Assembly: GCA_017613225.1 (NCBI GenBank)
Contig: JAGAEH010000017.1
Span: 1-17,681, forward strand
Direction of reading: 5' to 3'
DNA from: Lachnospiraceae bacterium
GTDB lineage: Bacteria > Bacillota > Clostridia > Lachnospirales > Lachnospiraceae
Length of the DNA: 17,681 nt
Position 1 is the first letter of the stretch. Each line of letters begins with the position of its first letter. Below the pieces are notes generated by a model, which saw only the letters and a program-made list of their open reading frames with translations, ran no database searches and was not told the origin of the DNA. The position numbers and the translations under genes were made by a program. Below, in pieces: positions 7,156 to 14,289 of this stretch.

Positions 7156-7182
7156 GCTTTCCTCCCTGTCAGCTCGTGTTTT

Positions 7183-7217
7183 CGGAGGCGGTCAGCCGCT
7201 GCCGGCCTTCGCCTCCG
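7183..7217 (-). promoter_or_regulatory. 5'-terminal hairpin in the S9 peptidase leader
   Basis: CGGAGGCG and CGCCTCCG form an 8-bp perfect stem, with further GC pairing inside the loop. With the predicted -10 at 7225-7230, transcription would begin about one or two bases before this stem. The mRNA would thus start with a hairpin, an arrangement known to stabilise some transcripts. That role here is inference. Confidence 0.5.
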
Positions 7218-7224
7218 TGATCGG

Positions 7225-7254
7225 GTAATATTTTTTATGTTTTCCTGTTGACAA
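7225..7254 (-). promoter_or_regulatory. Promoter of the S9 peptidase gene, -35 overlapping the tRNA promoter
   Basis: On the minus strand TTGTCA (7249-7254) is followed after 18 bases by TATTAC (7225-7230). The -35 shares five bases with the plus-strand TTGACA of the tRNA promoter, so the two polymerases should compete. Confidence 0.65.
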
Positions 7255-7276
7255 ACATTTTTTAATGTGATATTTT
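7248..7276 (+). promoter_or_regulatory. Consensus promoter of tRNA-Lys
   Basis: TTGACA (7248-7253), a 17-base spacer, an extended TGA and TATTTT (7271-7276) stand 13 bases before the tRNA 5' end. This is one of the strongest promoters in the window, as expected for a stable RNA. Confidence 0.85.
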
Positions 7277-7289
7277 CTACAAGTCCGTT

Positions 7290-7362
7290 GGACCATTAGC
7301 TCAGTTGGTAGAGCACCTGACTCTTAATCAGGGTGTCCAGGGTTCGAGCCCCTGATGGTCCA
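7290..7362 (+). tRNA. tRNA-Lys (anticodon CUU)
   Basis: This 73-nt cloverleaf is complete. The acceptor stem GGACCAT pairs with ATGGTCC, and the discriminator base is A. The D-arm is GCTC/GAGC around AGTTGGTA. The anticodon stem CCTGA/TCAGG encloses the loop CTCTTAA, giving anticodon CTT, which reads AAG. The T-arm is CAGGG/CCCTG with loop TTCGAGC. CCA is not encoded, since CTC follows the discriminator. It is a single-gene unit with its own promoter and terminator. No second copy of its 3' end was found nearby, so there is no evidence of an integrated element. Confidence 0.95.
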
Positions 7363-7366
7363 CTCA

Positions 7367-7412
7367 GCGCTGTCTTTGTACGTTTCACCGTATGGGGACG
7401 GCGCGATTTTTT
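7367..7412 (+). terminator. Intrinsic terminator of tRNA-Lys
   Basis: GCGCTGTC (7367-7374) pairs with GACGGCGC (7397-7404, one T-G wobble), followed by GA and six T (7407-7412). Confidence 0.75.
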
Positions 7413-7413
7413 G

Positions 7414-7586
7414 TTTTAAGAGCCTGTGCAGCGGCCGTGCGTCCCGCAGGCTTGCCTGCAGGGACGTGCGGACATTGCACAAGGCCGCCCCGACATGAGA
7501 CGATTGCCGCGCAGCGGATACGATCGTTGAATTGGCGGAGAGGCCGGACGCGGGAGTGCGCAGCACGAAGCGGCCGGCTCTTAAAA
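7414..7586. repeat. Palindromic element C with 11-bp terminal inverted repeats
   Basis: TTTTAAGAGCC (7414-7424) and GGCTCTTAAAA (7576-7586) are perfect inverted ends, 173 bp overall. Inside is a very stable hairpin at 7435-7471: GCAGGC-TT-GCCTGC (7446-7459) sits on an 11-bp lower stem with two G-T wobbles and one bulged A. No flanking target duplication and no convincing open reading frame were seen. It may be a MITE-like element or structured RNA. It lies 21 bases from copy B, with no visible sequence relation to it. Confidence 0.65.
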
Positions 7587-7607
7587 GTGAATCAATGAAT
7601 GGGCATA

Positions 7608-7789
7608 GTCTTCGGCCGGAAAAGACCCGGCTGCATTTGACAAAAGCACTTAACGAAGCAACGGCCGGATAGCGCCTTCCGAGGACCTGTTTGAGCACAG
7701 CGAGTTCCGCAGGAAGGCGCGTGTCCATCCGGGCGGAAGCTGAGTTTAGCTGTCTTTTGTCCCTGCAGCAGGGTCTTCCGGCCGAGAAC
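7608..7789 (-). repeat. Structured palindromic repeat, copy B
   Basis: Minus-strand homologue of the element at 4632-4804. The GACAAAAG/CTTTTGTC stem is conserved (7754-7761 with 7639-7646), as is the block TTCCTGCGGAACTCGCTG. Stems are kept by changed bases. P4 is CCGGAT/ATCCGG (7727-7732 with 7665-7670). P5 is GCGCCTTCC/GGAAGGCGC (7712-7720 with 7672-7680). The outer stem CGGCCGGAA/TTCCGGCCG replaces GCTGCGAAA/TTTCGCAGC of copy A. It begins 22 bases after the nitroreductase stop, in the same orientation as that gene. Confidence 0.8.
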
Positions 7790-7811
7790 TAAACACTTCA
7801 CAGACAGCCCT

Positions 7812-8399
7812 TTATTTCCTCGTCAAAACGATATCTTCCAGTTTCCTCTTCGGCACATAGTGCACGTCGTTCTCATCCCGGTAGTAATTGACGTCTCCGT
7901 CCTCTCCCACCTCGGTGATCACGATCTTCTCCGCCGGCTTGCCCAGCGCGATGATCAGCACCGGCACCATGTTGTCCGGCAGATCCAGCGCGGCCTTCAC
8001 CTCGTCAGGCACATAGTTGCCGATCATGCAGCCGCCCAGGCCCTTTTCAGCCGCGGCCAGCAGCAGGGTCTGCGCCACGATGCCTCTGTCCTGGCGAAAG
8101 CGTTCCACGTTGGGTGCCCAGTCCGTGTTGTGCAGGACGATGACCCAGCCGGTGGGGCACATGCCCGGATGCGGCAGCGTCATCTGCGGCAGTCCGCGGG
8201 CCCACTTGGTGAGCTTCTGGATCTTATCCACCTCGTCCTTTTCCCAGGCGATGTAATAGGCGAAGGGCTGACGATTGACGGACGATGCCGCGTAGCGGGT
8301 CACGTTCACCAGCTCCATCAGTTCCTCTTTGGTAAAGCGATAGGACTCATCATAGCCTCTGTAGCTGCGGTTCTTCATTGCAAGTTCCAGGATCATCAT
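7812..8399 (-). CDS. Nitroreductase-family flavoprotein
   Basis: The protein has 195 residues from the ATG at 8397-8399. An in-frame GTG at 8405 is rejected because it overlaps the GGAGG ribosome site, which sits five bases before the chosen ATG. The family binds FMN and uses NAD(P)H to reduce nitro compounds, quinones or flavins. Visible features are the N-terminal NRSYRGYDE (basic phosphate-contact region), ASSVNRQPFAYY, and RQDRGIVAQTLLLAAAEKGLGGCMIG, the usual C-terminal flavin and dimer region. The C-terminal tail is longer and charged. The physiological substrate cannot be named from sequence. It is monocistronic, with its own promoter at 8426-8454 and structured repeat copy B directly downstream. 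Confidence 0.88.
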   Translation of the reverse strand: MMILELAMKNRSYRGYDESYRFTKEELMELVNVTRYAASSVNRQPFAYYIAWEKDEVDKIQKLTKWARGLPQMTLPHPGMCPTGWVIVLHNTDWAPNVERFRQDRGIVAQTLLLAAAEKGLGGCMIGNYVPDEVKAALDLPDNMVPVLIIALGKPAEKIVITEVGEDGDVNYYRDENDVHYVPKRKLEDIVLTRK

Positions 8400-8425
8400 T
8401 TGCACCTCCGTGTTTCTTTGATACT

Positions 8426-8454
8426 ACTATAGCTTACCGGGGGGCTTCCCTCAA
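8426..8454 (-). promoter_or_regulatory. Promoter of the nitroreductase gene
   Basis: On the minus strand TTGAGG (8449-8454), a 17-base spacer, then TATAGT (8426-8431). The leader is about 20 bases. It lies between the GDPD stop (8485) and the gene, so the gene can be transcribed on its own. Confidence 0.7.
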
Positions 8455-8484
8455 GCGGTTTCCCAACTCCGGATCAAGGCCTTT

Positions 8485-9321
8485 TCAGGCTTTCTTATTC
8501 ACATTGTACCAGACCTTCGGACGGTAATGCTCGAAGATCACCGTGTCGTAAAGCTGCTCGTTTGCCGGGTCATGGCTGGTCCAGCAGACCTTCTTCGCCC
8601 CCAGCCGTTCCGCCAGACGTACGGTAAAGGGCTGAGGCCCTATCTGATAGGCGATGAACTGAGGCCGGCTGACGCAATTCATCATCACATGGCTCAGCAC
8701 AAAGCTCTGGAGCGCCGACGTGCCCTTTTTGAAGCTCTCCGCGGGACAGGACAGCTGCCCCCGCACCACCTGGGGCATGTGCTTTTTGAACCAGCCCACG
8801 ATCCGCGGGTCGAAGCTCTCCATGCAGTATTCCCCGTCATATTCTTCCAGAATGGCGCGGACTTTGCCGCACAGCAGCTTGTCGTGCCCGCCGGCCTTCA
8901 GCTCCACGATTATGGGCACCCTGCCGTCCACCAGCTCTAGCACCTCCTTAAACAGCGGGATCCGCTCCTCGGTGCCGCACAGGCTCAGCTTTTTCAGCTG
9001 CTTTAAAGTCAGGGCGTCCACCGGCTGATCCACCCCGCAGATCCGCTTCAGGTCGCCGTCGTGGAAGACCACCACCTTGCCGTCCTTGGAAAGCTGCACG
9101 TCCAGCTCGATGCCGTAGCCCGCCTCCACCGCCCGGGCGAAAGCAGCCAGGGAATTCTCCGGAATACTCTGATCCGCCTCGAACAGACCCCGGTGAGCAA
9201 TGTTCCTGTTCTGGAACGGCGCGTAGGCCTCTTTGTCCGCCCGCTTTCCGGGGGCGATCAGAAACAGTCCCGCGCCCAGGGCGCCCATGGTCCCGATTTT
9301 CAATTTGGTTGAAAGTTTCAT
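8485..9321 (-). CDS. Membrane-anchored glycerophosphodiester phosphodiesterase (GDPD family)
   Basis: The protein has 278 residues. An N-terminal hydrophobic segment (about 9-24) after a lysine-rich start suggests a membrane anchor or uncleaved signal. The GDPD TIM-barrel motifs are in order: NIAHRG with H43 and R44, PENS (54-57), IELDV with E72 and D74, VVFHDGDLKRICG with H87, and the barrel-strand VELKAGG. These enzymes hydrolyse deacylated phospholipids to glycerol 3-phosphate and an alcohol, using a divalent metal. The length is typical of bacterial members. It lies 57 bases downstream of an MFS transporter with no promoter seen between, so the two are probably co-transcribed. The start is supported by AGAGG about eight bases upstream. 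Confidence 0.9.
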   Translation of the reverse strand: MKLSTKLKIGTMGALGAGLFLIAPGKRADKEAYAPFQNRNIAHRGLFEADQSIPENSLAAFARAVEAGYGIELDVQLSKDGKVVVFHDGDLKRICGVDQPVDALTLKQLKKLSLCGTEERIPLFKEVLELVDGRVPIIVELKAGGHDKLLCGKVRAILEEYDGEYCMESFDPRIVGWFKKHMPQVVRGQLSCPAESFKKGTSALQSFVLSHVMMNCVSRPQFIAYQIGPQPFTVRLAERLGAKKVCWTSHDPANEQLYDTVIFEHYRPKVWYNVNKKA

Positions 9322-9378
9322 CTCTTTATCCTCTGTCAGGTCTCATTCACGTCAGTCCAAGCGCCTCCGGACAACGGT

Positions 9379-10932
9379 TCAGTCGTCCACGTCCAGGGCT
9401 TCCAGGCCCTTCTTCGCGGTGGGCCGGGAGTCGCCGTGCTTCACCATCAGCATGGTAAAGAAGGCCAAGGCCACGAAGATCACCGCGTAGGGGAACAGGA
9501 TGGTCATGCCCAGCTTGTCCATCAGCACGCCGGAAAAGATGGGGGTCACCACCTGGGCCGCCATGGAGGCCGTGTAATAAAACCCGGTATATTTGCCCAC
9601 GTCCGCGCCGCTGCACATCTCCACTACCATCGGGAAAGAGTTGACGTTGATGGTGGCCCAGGCGATGCCTGCCAGGGCGAACATCGCGTTCATCAGCATG
9701 GTGGGGGAATCCTCCCGCATGAAAGCGGCGATGCCGAAGGCCGCTGCCAGCATCGCCACGCCGGCCAGGATGGTCTTCTTGCGGCCCACTTTGGAGGCCA
9801 CGATGCCCACCGGCAGGTAGGAAATGATGGCCGCCGCCTGGGCGATGATCAGGGTCAGGTTGTAGTCCTTGTGCAGGATGTTGCTGGCGTAGACCGAATA
9901 CTTGGAAGTGACGGCGTTATAGCCCATGAACCACAGCACGATGGACGCCAGGATCGCGAACAGCGACTTCTTCTCCGCGGCGGACAGACCGCGCTTCACG
10001 GCCGTCCCCTCTTCTTCCTTGTCCTCCAGGCCGTAGCGGCGGCTCTCCTCCTGCATCTCTTCCACGAACTTCGGCTCGTTCACCGTCATCATGAAGATGA
10101 ACAGGGCGATCAGCATGATGCCGGCGATGATGCCGAAGTAGCCGGTGTAGCTCATCAGGGAGTTCTTTACTGAGCCGGTGGCAAAGACGATGCCCAGGGC
10201 CAGTACCAGGATGCCGCCGGCGGAGCCCATCAGGTTGATGATGGCGTTGGCCTTGGACCGCAGAGGTTTGATGGTCACGTCAGGCATCAGCGCCACCGCC
10301 GGAGACCGGAAGATGGACATGGCCACCAGGGTGATCAGCAGCAGGATCACGAAGATGATCAGCGGTCCGGGGGAGTTTTTGGTCACCTGCCAGGCGTAGG
10401 CCTGTCTGGCGGGCACCACATAGCTGGTATAGTTGGGGTCCGTCACGGTCTTGCCCTTTTCGTCCGTGGTCTGGCAGCGGATGGCGGCAAACTCCTCCCT
10501 GCTCATCACTTCCTTCAGGACGAACTTCTCTCCTTCCGCGGTCATCAGGACTTCGTCCGACTCCGCGTCATACAGCGTCACCAGCGCAGCGGGATCGTCG
10601 ATGGCAGAGACCTGGTCCAGGGCCTTTTTCTGCGCGGCGTCCGTAAAGGACAGGGCGAACAGGGTGGCCGCGGCCACCAGCGTGCCGATCAGGATGAAGG
10701 GCGTGCGCCGCCCCCGGGGGCTCTTGCAGCGGTCACTGATCGCGCCGAACAGCGGCAGCATGAACAGTGCCAGGATGTTGTCCAGGGCCATGATAAAGCC
10801 GGACCAGGACTGGGACATGCCGAACTTGTTCACCAGGATCAGCGGAATGGTGTTGTCGTACGCCTGCCAGAAGGCGCAGATCAGGAAAAACGCGAAGCCG
10901 ACGCAGAGCGTGCGCTTATAGTTCAGTTTCAT
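9379..10932 (-). CDS. MFS transporter (GPH/SLC45-like) with large insert between helices 3 and 4
   Basis: The protein has 517 residues and about 12 helices. The loop 2-3 signature is GAISDRCKSPRGRRTPFILIG (about 64-84). FRSPAVALMPDVTIKPLRSKANAI after helix 4 is typical of the sugar-cation (GPH)/SLC45-like group of the major facilitator superfamily. A hydrophilic stretch of about 90 residues (about 98-188) sits between helix 3 and helix 4, on the predicted outer side. It contains ESDEVLMTAEGEKFVLKEV and a short TTDEKGKTVTDPNY turn, and is unusual for the family. The substrate is unknown. Pairing with a GDPD downstream hints at glycerol-phosphate-type or polyol compounds but does not prove it. 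GGGAGG stands before the ATG. Confidence 0.85.
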   Translation of the reverse strand: MKLNYKRTLCVGFAFFLICAFWQAYDNTIPLILVNKFGMSQSWSGFIMALDNILALFMLPLFGAISDRCKSPRGRRTPFILIGTLVAAATLFALSFTDAAQKKALDQVSAIDDPAALVTLYDAESDEVLMTAEGEKFVLKEVMSREEFAAIRCQTTDEKGKTVTDPNYTSYVVPARQAYAWQVTKNSPGPLIIFVILLLITLVAMSIFRSPAVALMPDVTIKPLRSKANAIINLMGSAGGILVLALGIVFATGSVKNSLMSYTGYFGIIAGIMLIALFIFMMTVNEPKFVEEMQEESRRYGLEDKEEEGTAVKRGLSAAEKKSLFAILASIVLWFMGYNAVTSKYSVYASNILHKDYNLTLIIAQAAAIISYLPVGIVASKVGRKKTILAGVAMLAAAFGIAAFMREDSPTMLMNAMFALAGIAWATINVNSFPMVVEMCSGADVGKYTGFYYTASMAAQVVTPIFSGVLMDKLGMTILFPYAVIFVALAFFTMLMVKHGDSRPTAKKGLEALDVDD

Positions 10933-10990
10933 GGGGATCCTCCCTTGTCTTCAGCCGGCCGTCAGCCGCCGGGCAGATTGCTTTGATATC

Positions 10991-11019
10991 ATTATAAATT
11001 GCCGCCGAACAAAACGCAA
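10991..11019 (-). promoter_or_regulatory. Promoter of the MFS-GDPD operon
   Basis: On the minus strand TTGCGT (11014-11019) and a perfect TATAAT (10991-10996) are 17 bases apart. The leader is about 50 bases and GC-rich. Confidence 0.75.
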
Positions 11020-11069
11020 TTATTCAATACAGCCTTCAAAAAACTCTTTTTCGCTTGCGGGATCTGTGC

Positions 11070-11075
11070 TATTAT
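11070..11075 (+). promoter_or_regulatory. Possible extended -10 promoter of the phosphate cotransporter-hflX operon
   Basis: TGTGC precedes TATTAT at 11070-11075, an extended -10 similar to the ispD one. No good -35 is found at the expected distance. The leader to the start codon is about 60 bases. Confidence 0.45.
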
Positions 11076-11140
11076 ATTAAACGGAAAAAATTGGGAAATG
11101 AATCAGACGTCTGCGAACGTCAAAGGAGAGAATCAAAAAC

Positions 11141-12970
11141 ATGTCTATTTTTAACGTCATTTCGCTGCTGGGCGGCCTCGCGCTGTTCCTGTACGGCATG
11201 CGCGTGATGGGTGACGGCCTGAAGAAGGGCTCTTCCGCCACCTTTAAGCGCGCGATGGAAAAAGTCACCAACAACCCCTTCGTCGGATTCCTGTTGGGTG
11301 CCCTTGTCACCGCCATCATCCAGAGTTCCACCGCTACCATCGTGCTGGCCTCCGGCCTCGTGGCCGCGGGTATTTTAACGCTGCATCAGTCGGTGGGCAT
11401 CATCATCGGCGCCAACGTGGGTACCACCATCACCGGCCAGATCATCCGTCTGATGGATGTCAACGCGGACTCTTCCCCCGTCCTGCAGTTTTTCCAGCCC
11501 TCAACGCTGGCGCCTTTGGCCGCGGTCATCGGCATCCTGCTGATCGCCTTCATCCACTTCAAGAATTCCGATACCATCGGCTCCGTGGCCATGGGCTTCG
11601 GCATCCTGTTCACCGGCCTGCTGTCCATGACTGCCGCCGTTTCGGACTTGTCTGCCTCCGGCGCCTTTGACAGCCTGTTCCTGACCTTTGCCAGCAAACC
11701 GCTCCTGGGCTTCCTGGCAGGCCTGGCAGTGGCCTTCATCCTGCAGAGCTCCTCGGCCACCATCGGTATCGTGCAGTCCCTGTCCATGACGGGAATGCTG
11801 ACCTTCAGCACCGTGGTCCCGATCCTGCTGGGCATCTACCTGGGCGACGCCGCAACCACCACCATCGTCTGCTCCATCGGCGCCAAGGCCGAGCCCCGGC
11901 GCGTAGGCCTGATCCAGCTGATGTACAACATCGGAAAGATCCTGCTGATCGTCCTGGGTGTGGTGCTGCTGCACCAGTTCGGCGTGATCGACCGCCTGTG
12001 GGACACCGTTGTGACCTCCGGCGGCATCGCCAACACCAGTTCGGTATTCAACATCGCCTGCGCCATCCTGCTGCTGCCGACCACCGGCGCGCTGGAAAGG
12101 ATCAGCAAACGCGTGGTCAAAGACGATCCCATCTCCGGCCGCAAGCCTGCCCTGGAGCTGGCCTCCCTGGACAAGGCTTTCTATAAGTCCCCTGCCCTGG
12201 CTCTCTCTTCCGCCAACCTGGTGGTCTCCAGGATGGCCGACATGAGCAGCGCCAGTGTCAGGACCGCCTTAAACAATCTGATCGAGTACAGCCAGGGCGC
12301 TGCCGATACCATTGCCGAGGATGAGGACTACATCGATGAGATGGCTGACAAGACCAGCAATTACCTGGCCAATCTGCTGCCGCTGATCGACGTCGGCCGC
12401 GGCAATGACGAACTGAATTTCTACCTGAACTGCGTCACGGAATTCGAGCGCATCGGCGACCATGCGGTAAACCTGACCGAAAACGCCGACGACCTGCAGG
12501 AACACGGCGGCAGCTTCTCGGAGATCGCGAAGGAAGAACTGAAGATCGCTGCCGACGCGCTGACAGAGATCCTGGGATATACCTGCACTGCCTTCAAGGA
12601 GAAAGACCTGATGGCCGCCCGCCACATCGAGCCCATTGAGGAAGTGATGGACGATCTGGTGTCTGACATGCGCGAGCATCACCTGGTGAGGCTGCGCGAC
12701 GGACTGTGCAGCATCTATACCGGCTTCGCCTTCCTGGATGCCCTGGTCAACATCGAGCGCATCGCAGACCAGTGTTCCAACATCGGCGTGCACACCGTGG
12801 CCCTGATGGGCGGAAACGAGAATCTGAACGCCCACGACTATATCAAAGATCTGCACATGGGCAAGGACGCTTTCTTCAACAGCGAATATGAGCGTGCCCG
12901 TGAAGAATACATCGGCAGGCTGTCTCACGTCATCCAGACCATGGGACAGGAAGCCGTACAAGAGGCCTGA
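11141..12970 (+). CDS. Na+/phosphate cotransporter (NptA/PNaS family) with C-terminal PhoU-like domain
   Basis: The protein has 609 residues. The N-terminal membrane part (about 1-310) carries two inverted-repeat signatures, QSSTAT (61-66) and QSSSAT (202-207), and the IIIGANVGTTITGQI segment. These define the sodium-dependent phosphate cotransporter family, which takes up inorganic phosphate. Residues about 340-580 are helical and PhoU-like (NYLANLLPLIDVGRG, FERIGDHAVNLTENADDL, NIERIADQCSNIGVH), a domain probably involved in control by phosphate. Length and layout match family members in Clostridia. The ribosome site AAAGGAGAG is 10 to 12 bases from the ATG, slightly long. Its stop overlaps the hflX start by one base (TGATG), implying translational coupling. 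Confidence 0.92.
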   Translation: MSIFNVISLLGGLALFLYGMRVMGDGLKKGSSATFKRAMEKVTNNPFVGFLLGALVTAIIQSSTATIVLASGLVAAGILTLHQSVGIIIGANVGTTITGQIIRLMDVNADSSPVLQFFQPSTLAPLAAVIGILLIAFIHFKNSDTIGSVAMGFGILFTGLLSMTAAVSDLSASGAFDSLFLTFASKPLLGFLAGLAVAFILQSSSATIGIVQSLSMTGMLTFSTVVPILLGIYLGDAATTTIVCSIGAKAEPRRVGLIQLMYNIGKILLIVLGVVLLHQFGVIDRLWDTVVTSGGIANTSSVFNIACAILLLPTTGALERISKRVVKDDPISGRKPALELASLDKAFYKSPALALSSANLVVSRMADMSSASVRTALNNLIEYSQGAADTIAEDEDYIDEMADKTSNYLANLLPLIDVGRGNDELNFYLNCVTEFERIGDHAVNLTENADDLQEHGGSFSEIAKEELKIAADALTEILGYTCTAFKEKDLMAARHIEPIEEVMDDLVSDMREHHLVRLRDGLCSIYTGFAFLDALVNIERIADQCSNIGVHTVALMGGNENLNAHDYIKDLHMGKDAFFNSEYERAREEYIGRLSHVIQTMGQEAVQEA

Positions 12971-14277
12971 TGACAGAAGAACTGACCCCCGTACTATTGG
13001 CAGGCGTAGACGCCTATGTGAAAGATACCCCGGTCACAGAGAGCGGGGATTTTGCCGCGTCCATGGAGGAGCTGGCGGAGCTGGCCAAAGCCTGTTTTTA
13101 CGATCCCATGGGGACCGTCACGCAAAAACTGGACGCCCCCAATCCCGCGCTGTACATCGGCCCGGGAAAAGTGCGTGAGATCAAGGAGACCGCGGAAGAG
13201 CTGGGCGCCGCGCTGGTGGTGTTCAACGACACCCTCTCCCCCACCCAGATGCGCAACCTGAAGGATGAACTGGATCTGCCCGTGCTGGACCGCACCGGCC
13301 TGATCCTGGACATCTTCGAAAAGCGGGCCCGCACCAGAGAGGCCAAACTGCAAGTGGAGACCGCCAAGCTGCAGTATCTTCTGCCCCGGCTCACCGGCCT
13401 GCACGAGGCCCTGACCCGCCAGGGCGGCACCTCCGGCAGCATGAGCAGCCGCGGCGCCGGCGAGACCAAGCTGGAGCTGGACCGGCGGCACATCGAACAC
13501 CGGCTGACGGAGCTGAACCGGGACTTAAAGCAGATCGTCAAGGACCGGGAGACCATGCGCAAAAAGCGCCTGAACTCCGGCATTCCCAGAGTGGCCCTGG
13601 TGGGCTATACCAACGCCGGCAAATCCACTATCCTGAATTCCCTTCTGAGCCAGACCGGCCAGGATGACGCCAAAAAAGTCTTCGAGGCCGACATGCTCTT
13701 CGCCACCCTGGACTCCTATACGCGGCTCATCGCCACCGCCGACGGCCGGGACTTTCTGCTGACCGATACCGTGGGCTTCATCCACAAGCTGCCCGCAGGC
13801 CTGATCAAGGCCTTCCGCTCCACTCTGGAGGAGGCGGTAAACGCCGACCTTCTTTTGCTGGTGGCCGACTATGCCGATCCCGGCTATCCCGAGCAGATCG
13901 AGGTGACCAAAAATACGTTGGCGGAGATCGGCGCCGGGGACATCCCCCGCGTCGTGGTCTACAATAAGTGTGACAGGCGGGAAGGCGTCACCTATCCCCG
14001 CGTCCGGACCGGCAACGACCTGTCCGTGCCGGACCGCATCTACGTCAGCGCCAAAGAAGACGCTTCCCTGCAGCTTTTAACGCGGCTCGTGTGCGACACC
14101 GTCTACCGGCACTATGTGGAAGCCACCTTCCTGATCCCCTACTCCGCCTCCGCCGCGGCCAGCCAGGTAATGCAGGAGGCCCACGTGAGCGTCACCGAGT
14201 ATAAAGAAGAAGGCACCCTGCTCACTGCAAGGTGCCCTAAGTCACTGGTGGAACGTTTCAGGCAATATCTTCTGTGA
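12970..14277 (+). CDS. hflX: Ribosome-associated GTPase HflX
   Basis: The protein has 435 residues, the usual HflX length. The N-terminal HflX domain has YIGPGKVREI and the RTGLILDIFEKRARTREAKLQVE helix, followed by a coiled linker with SSRGAGETKLELDRR. The GTPase domain has G1 GYTNAGKST (212-220), G3 DTVGF (from 266), G4 NKCD (332-335) and G5 SAKE (360-363). HflX binds the large ribosomal subunit and in several bacteria splits or rescues stalled ribosomes under stress. The ATG shares its A with the upstream TGA stop. An AGAGG just inside the upstream gene can serve as the ribosome site. It is second in an operon with the phosphate cotransporter and ends 12 bases before a convergent gene. Confidence 0.95.
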   Translation: MTEELTPVLLAGVDAYVKDTPVTESGDFAASMEELAELAKACFYDPMGTVTQKLDAPNPALYIGPGKVREIKETAEELGAALVVFNDTLSPTQMRNLKDELDLPVLDRTGLILDIFEKRARTREAKLQVETAKLQYLLPRLTGLHEALTRQGGTSGSMSSRGAGETKLELDRRHIEHRLTELNRDLKQIVKDRETMRKKRLNSGIPRVALVGYTNAGKSTILNSLLSQTGQDDAKKVFEADMLFATLDSYTRLIATADGRDFLLTDTVGFIHKLPAGLIKAFRSTLEEAVNADLLLLVADYADPGYPEQIEVTKNTLAEIGAGDIPRVVVYNKCDRREGVTYPRVRTGNDLSVPDRIYVSAKEDASLQLLTRLVCDTVYRHYVEATFLIPYSASAAASQVMQEAHVSVTEYKEEGTLLTARCPKSLVERFRQYLL

Positions 14278-14289
14278 ACTCCCGAAACG

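Noticed and set aside
7290..7362. tRNA-Lys as an integration site of a mobile element
   Set aside because: No duplicate of the tRNA 3' end and no integrase were seen in the window.
7324..7728. 134-codon minus-strand frame across the tRNA 3' half and intergenic repeats
   Set aside because: It overlaps the tRNA, its terminator and palindromic elements, has no family resemblance and is best seen as a chance frame.
7592..7801. Small protein gene on the minus strand resembling a peptide encoded near 4650-4830
   Set aside because: The likeness comes from the shared structured repeat. Differences between the copies preserve base pairing, and no ribosome site precedes the frame.
8397..8405. GTG start of the nitroreductase at 8405
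   Set aside because: The GTG overlaps the GGAGG ribosome site. The ATG at 8399 is properly spaced.
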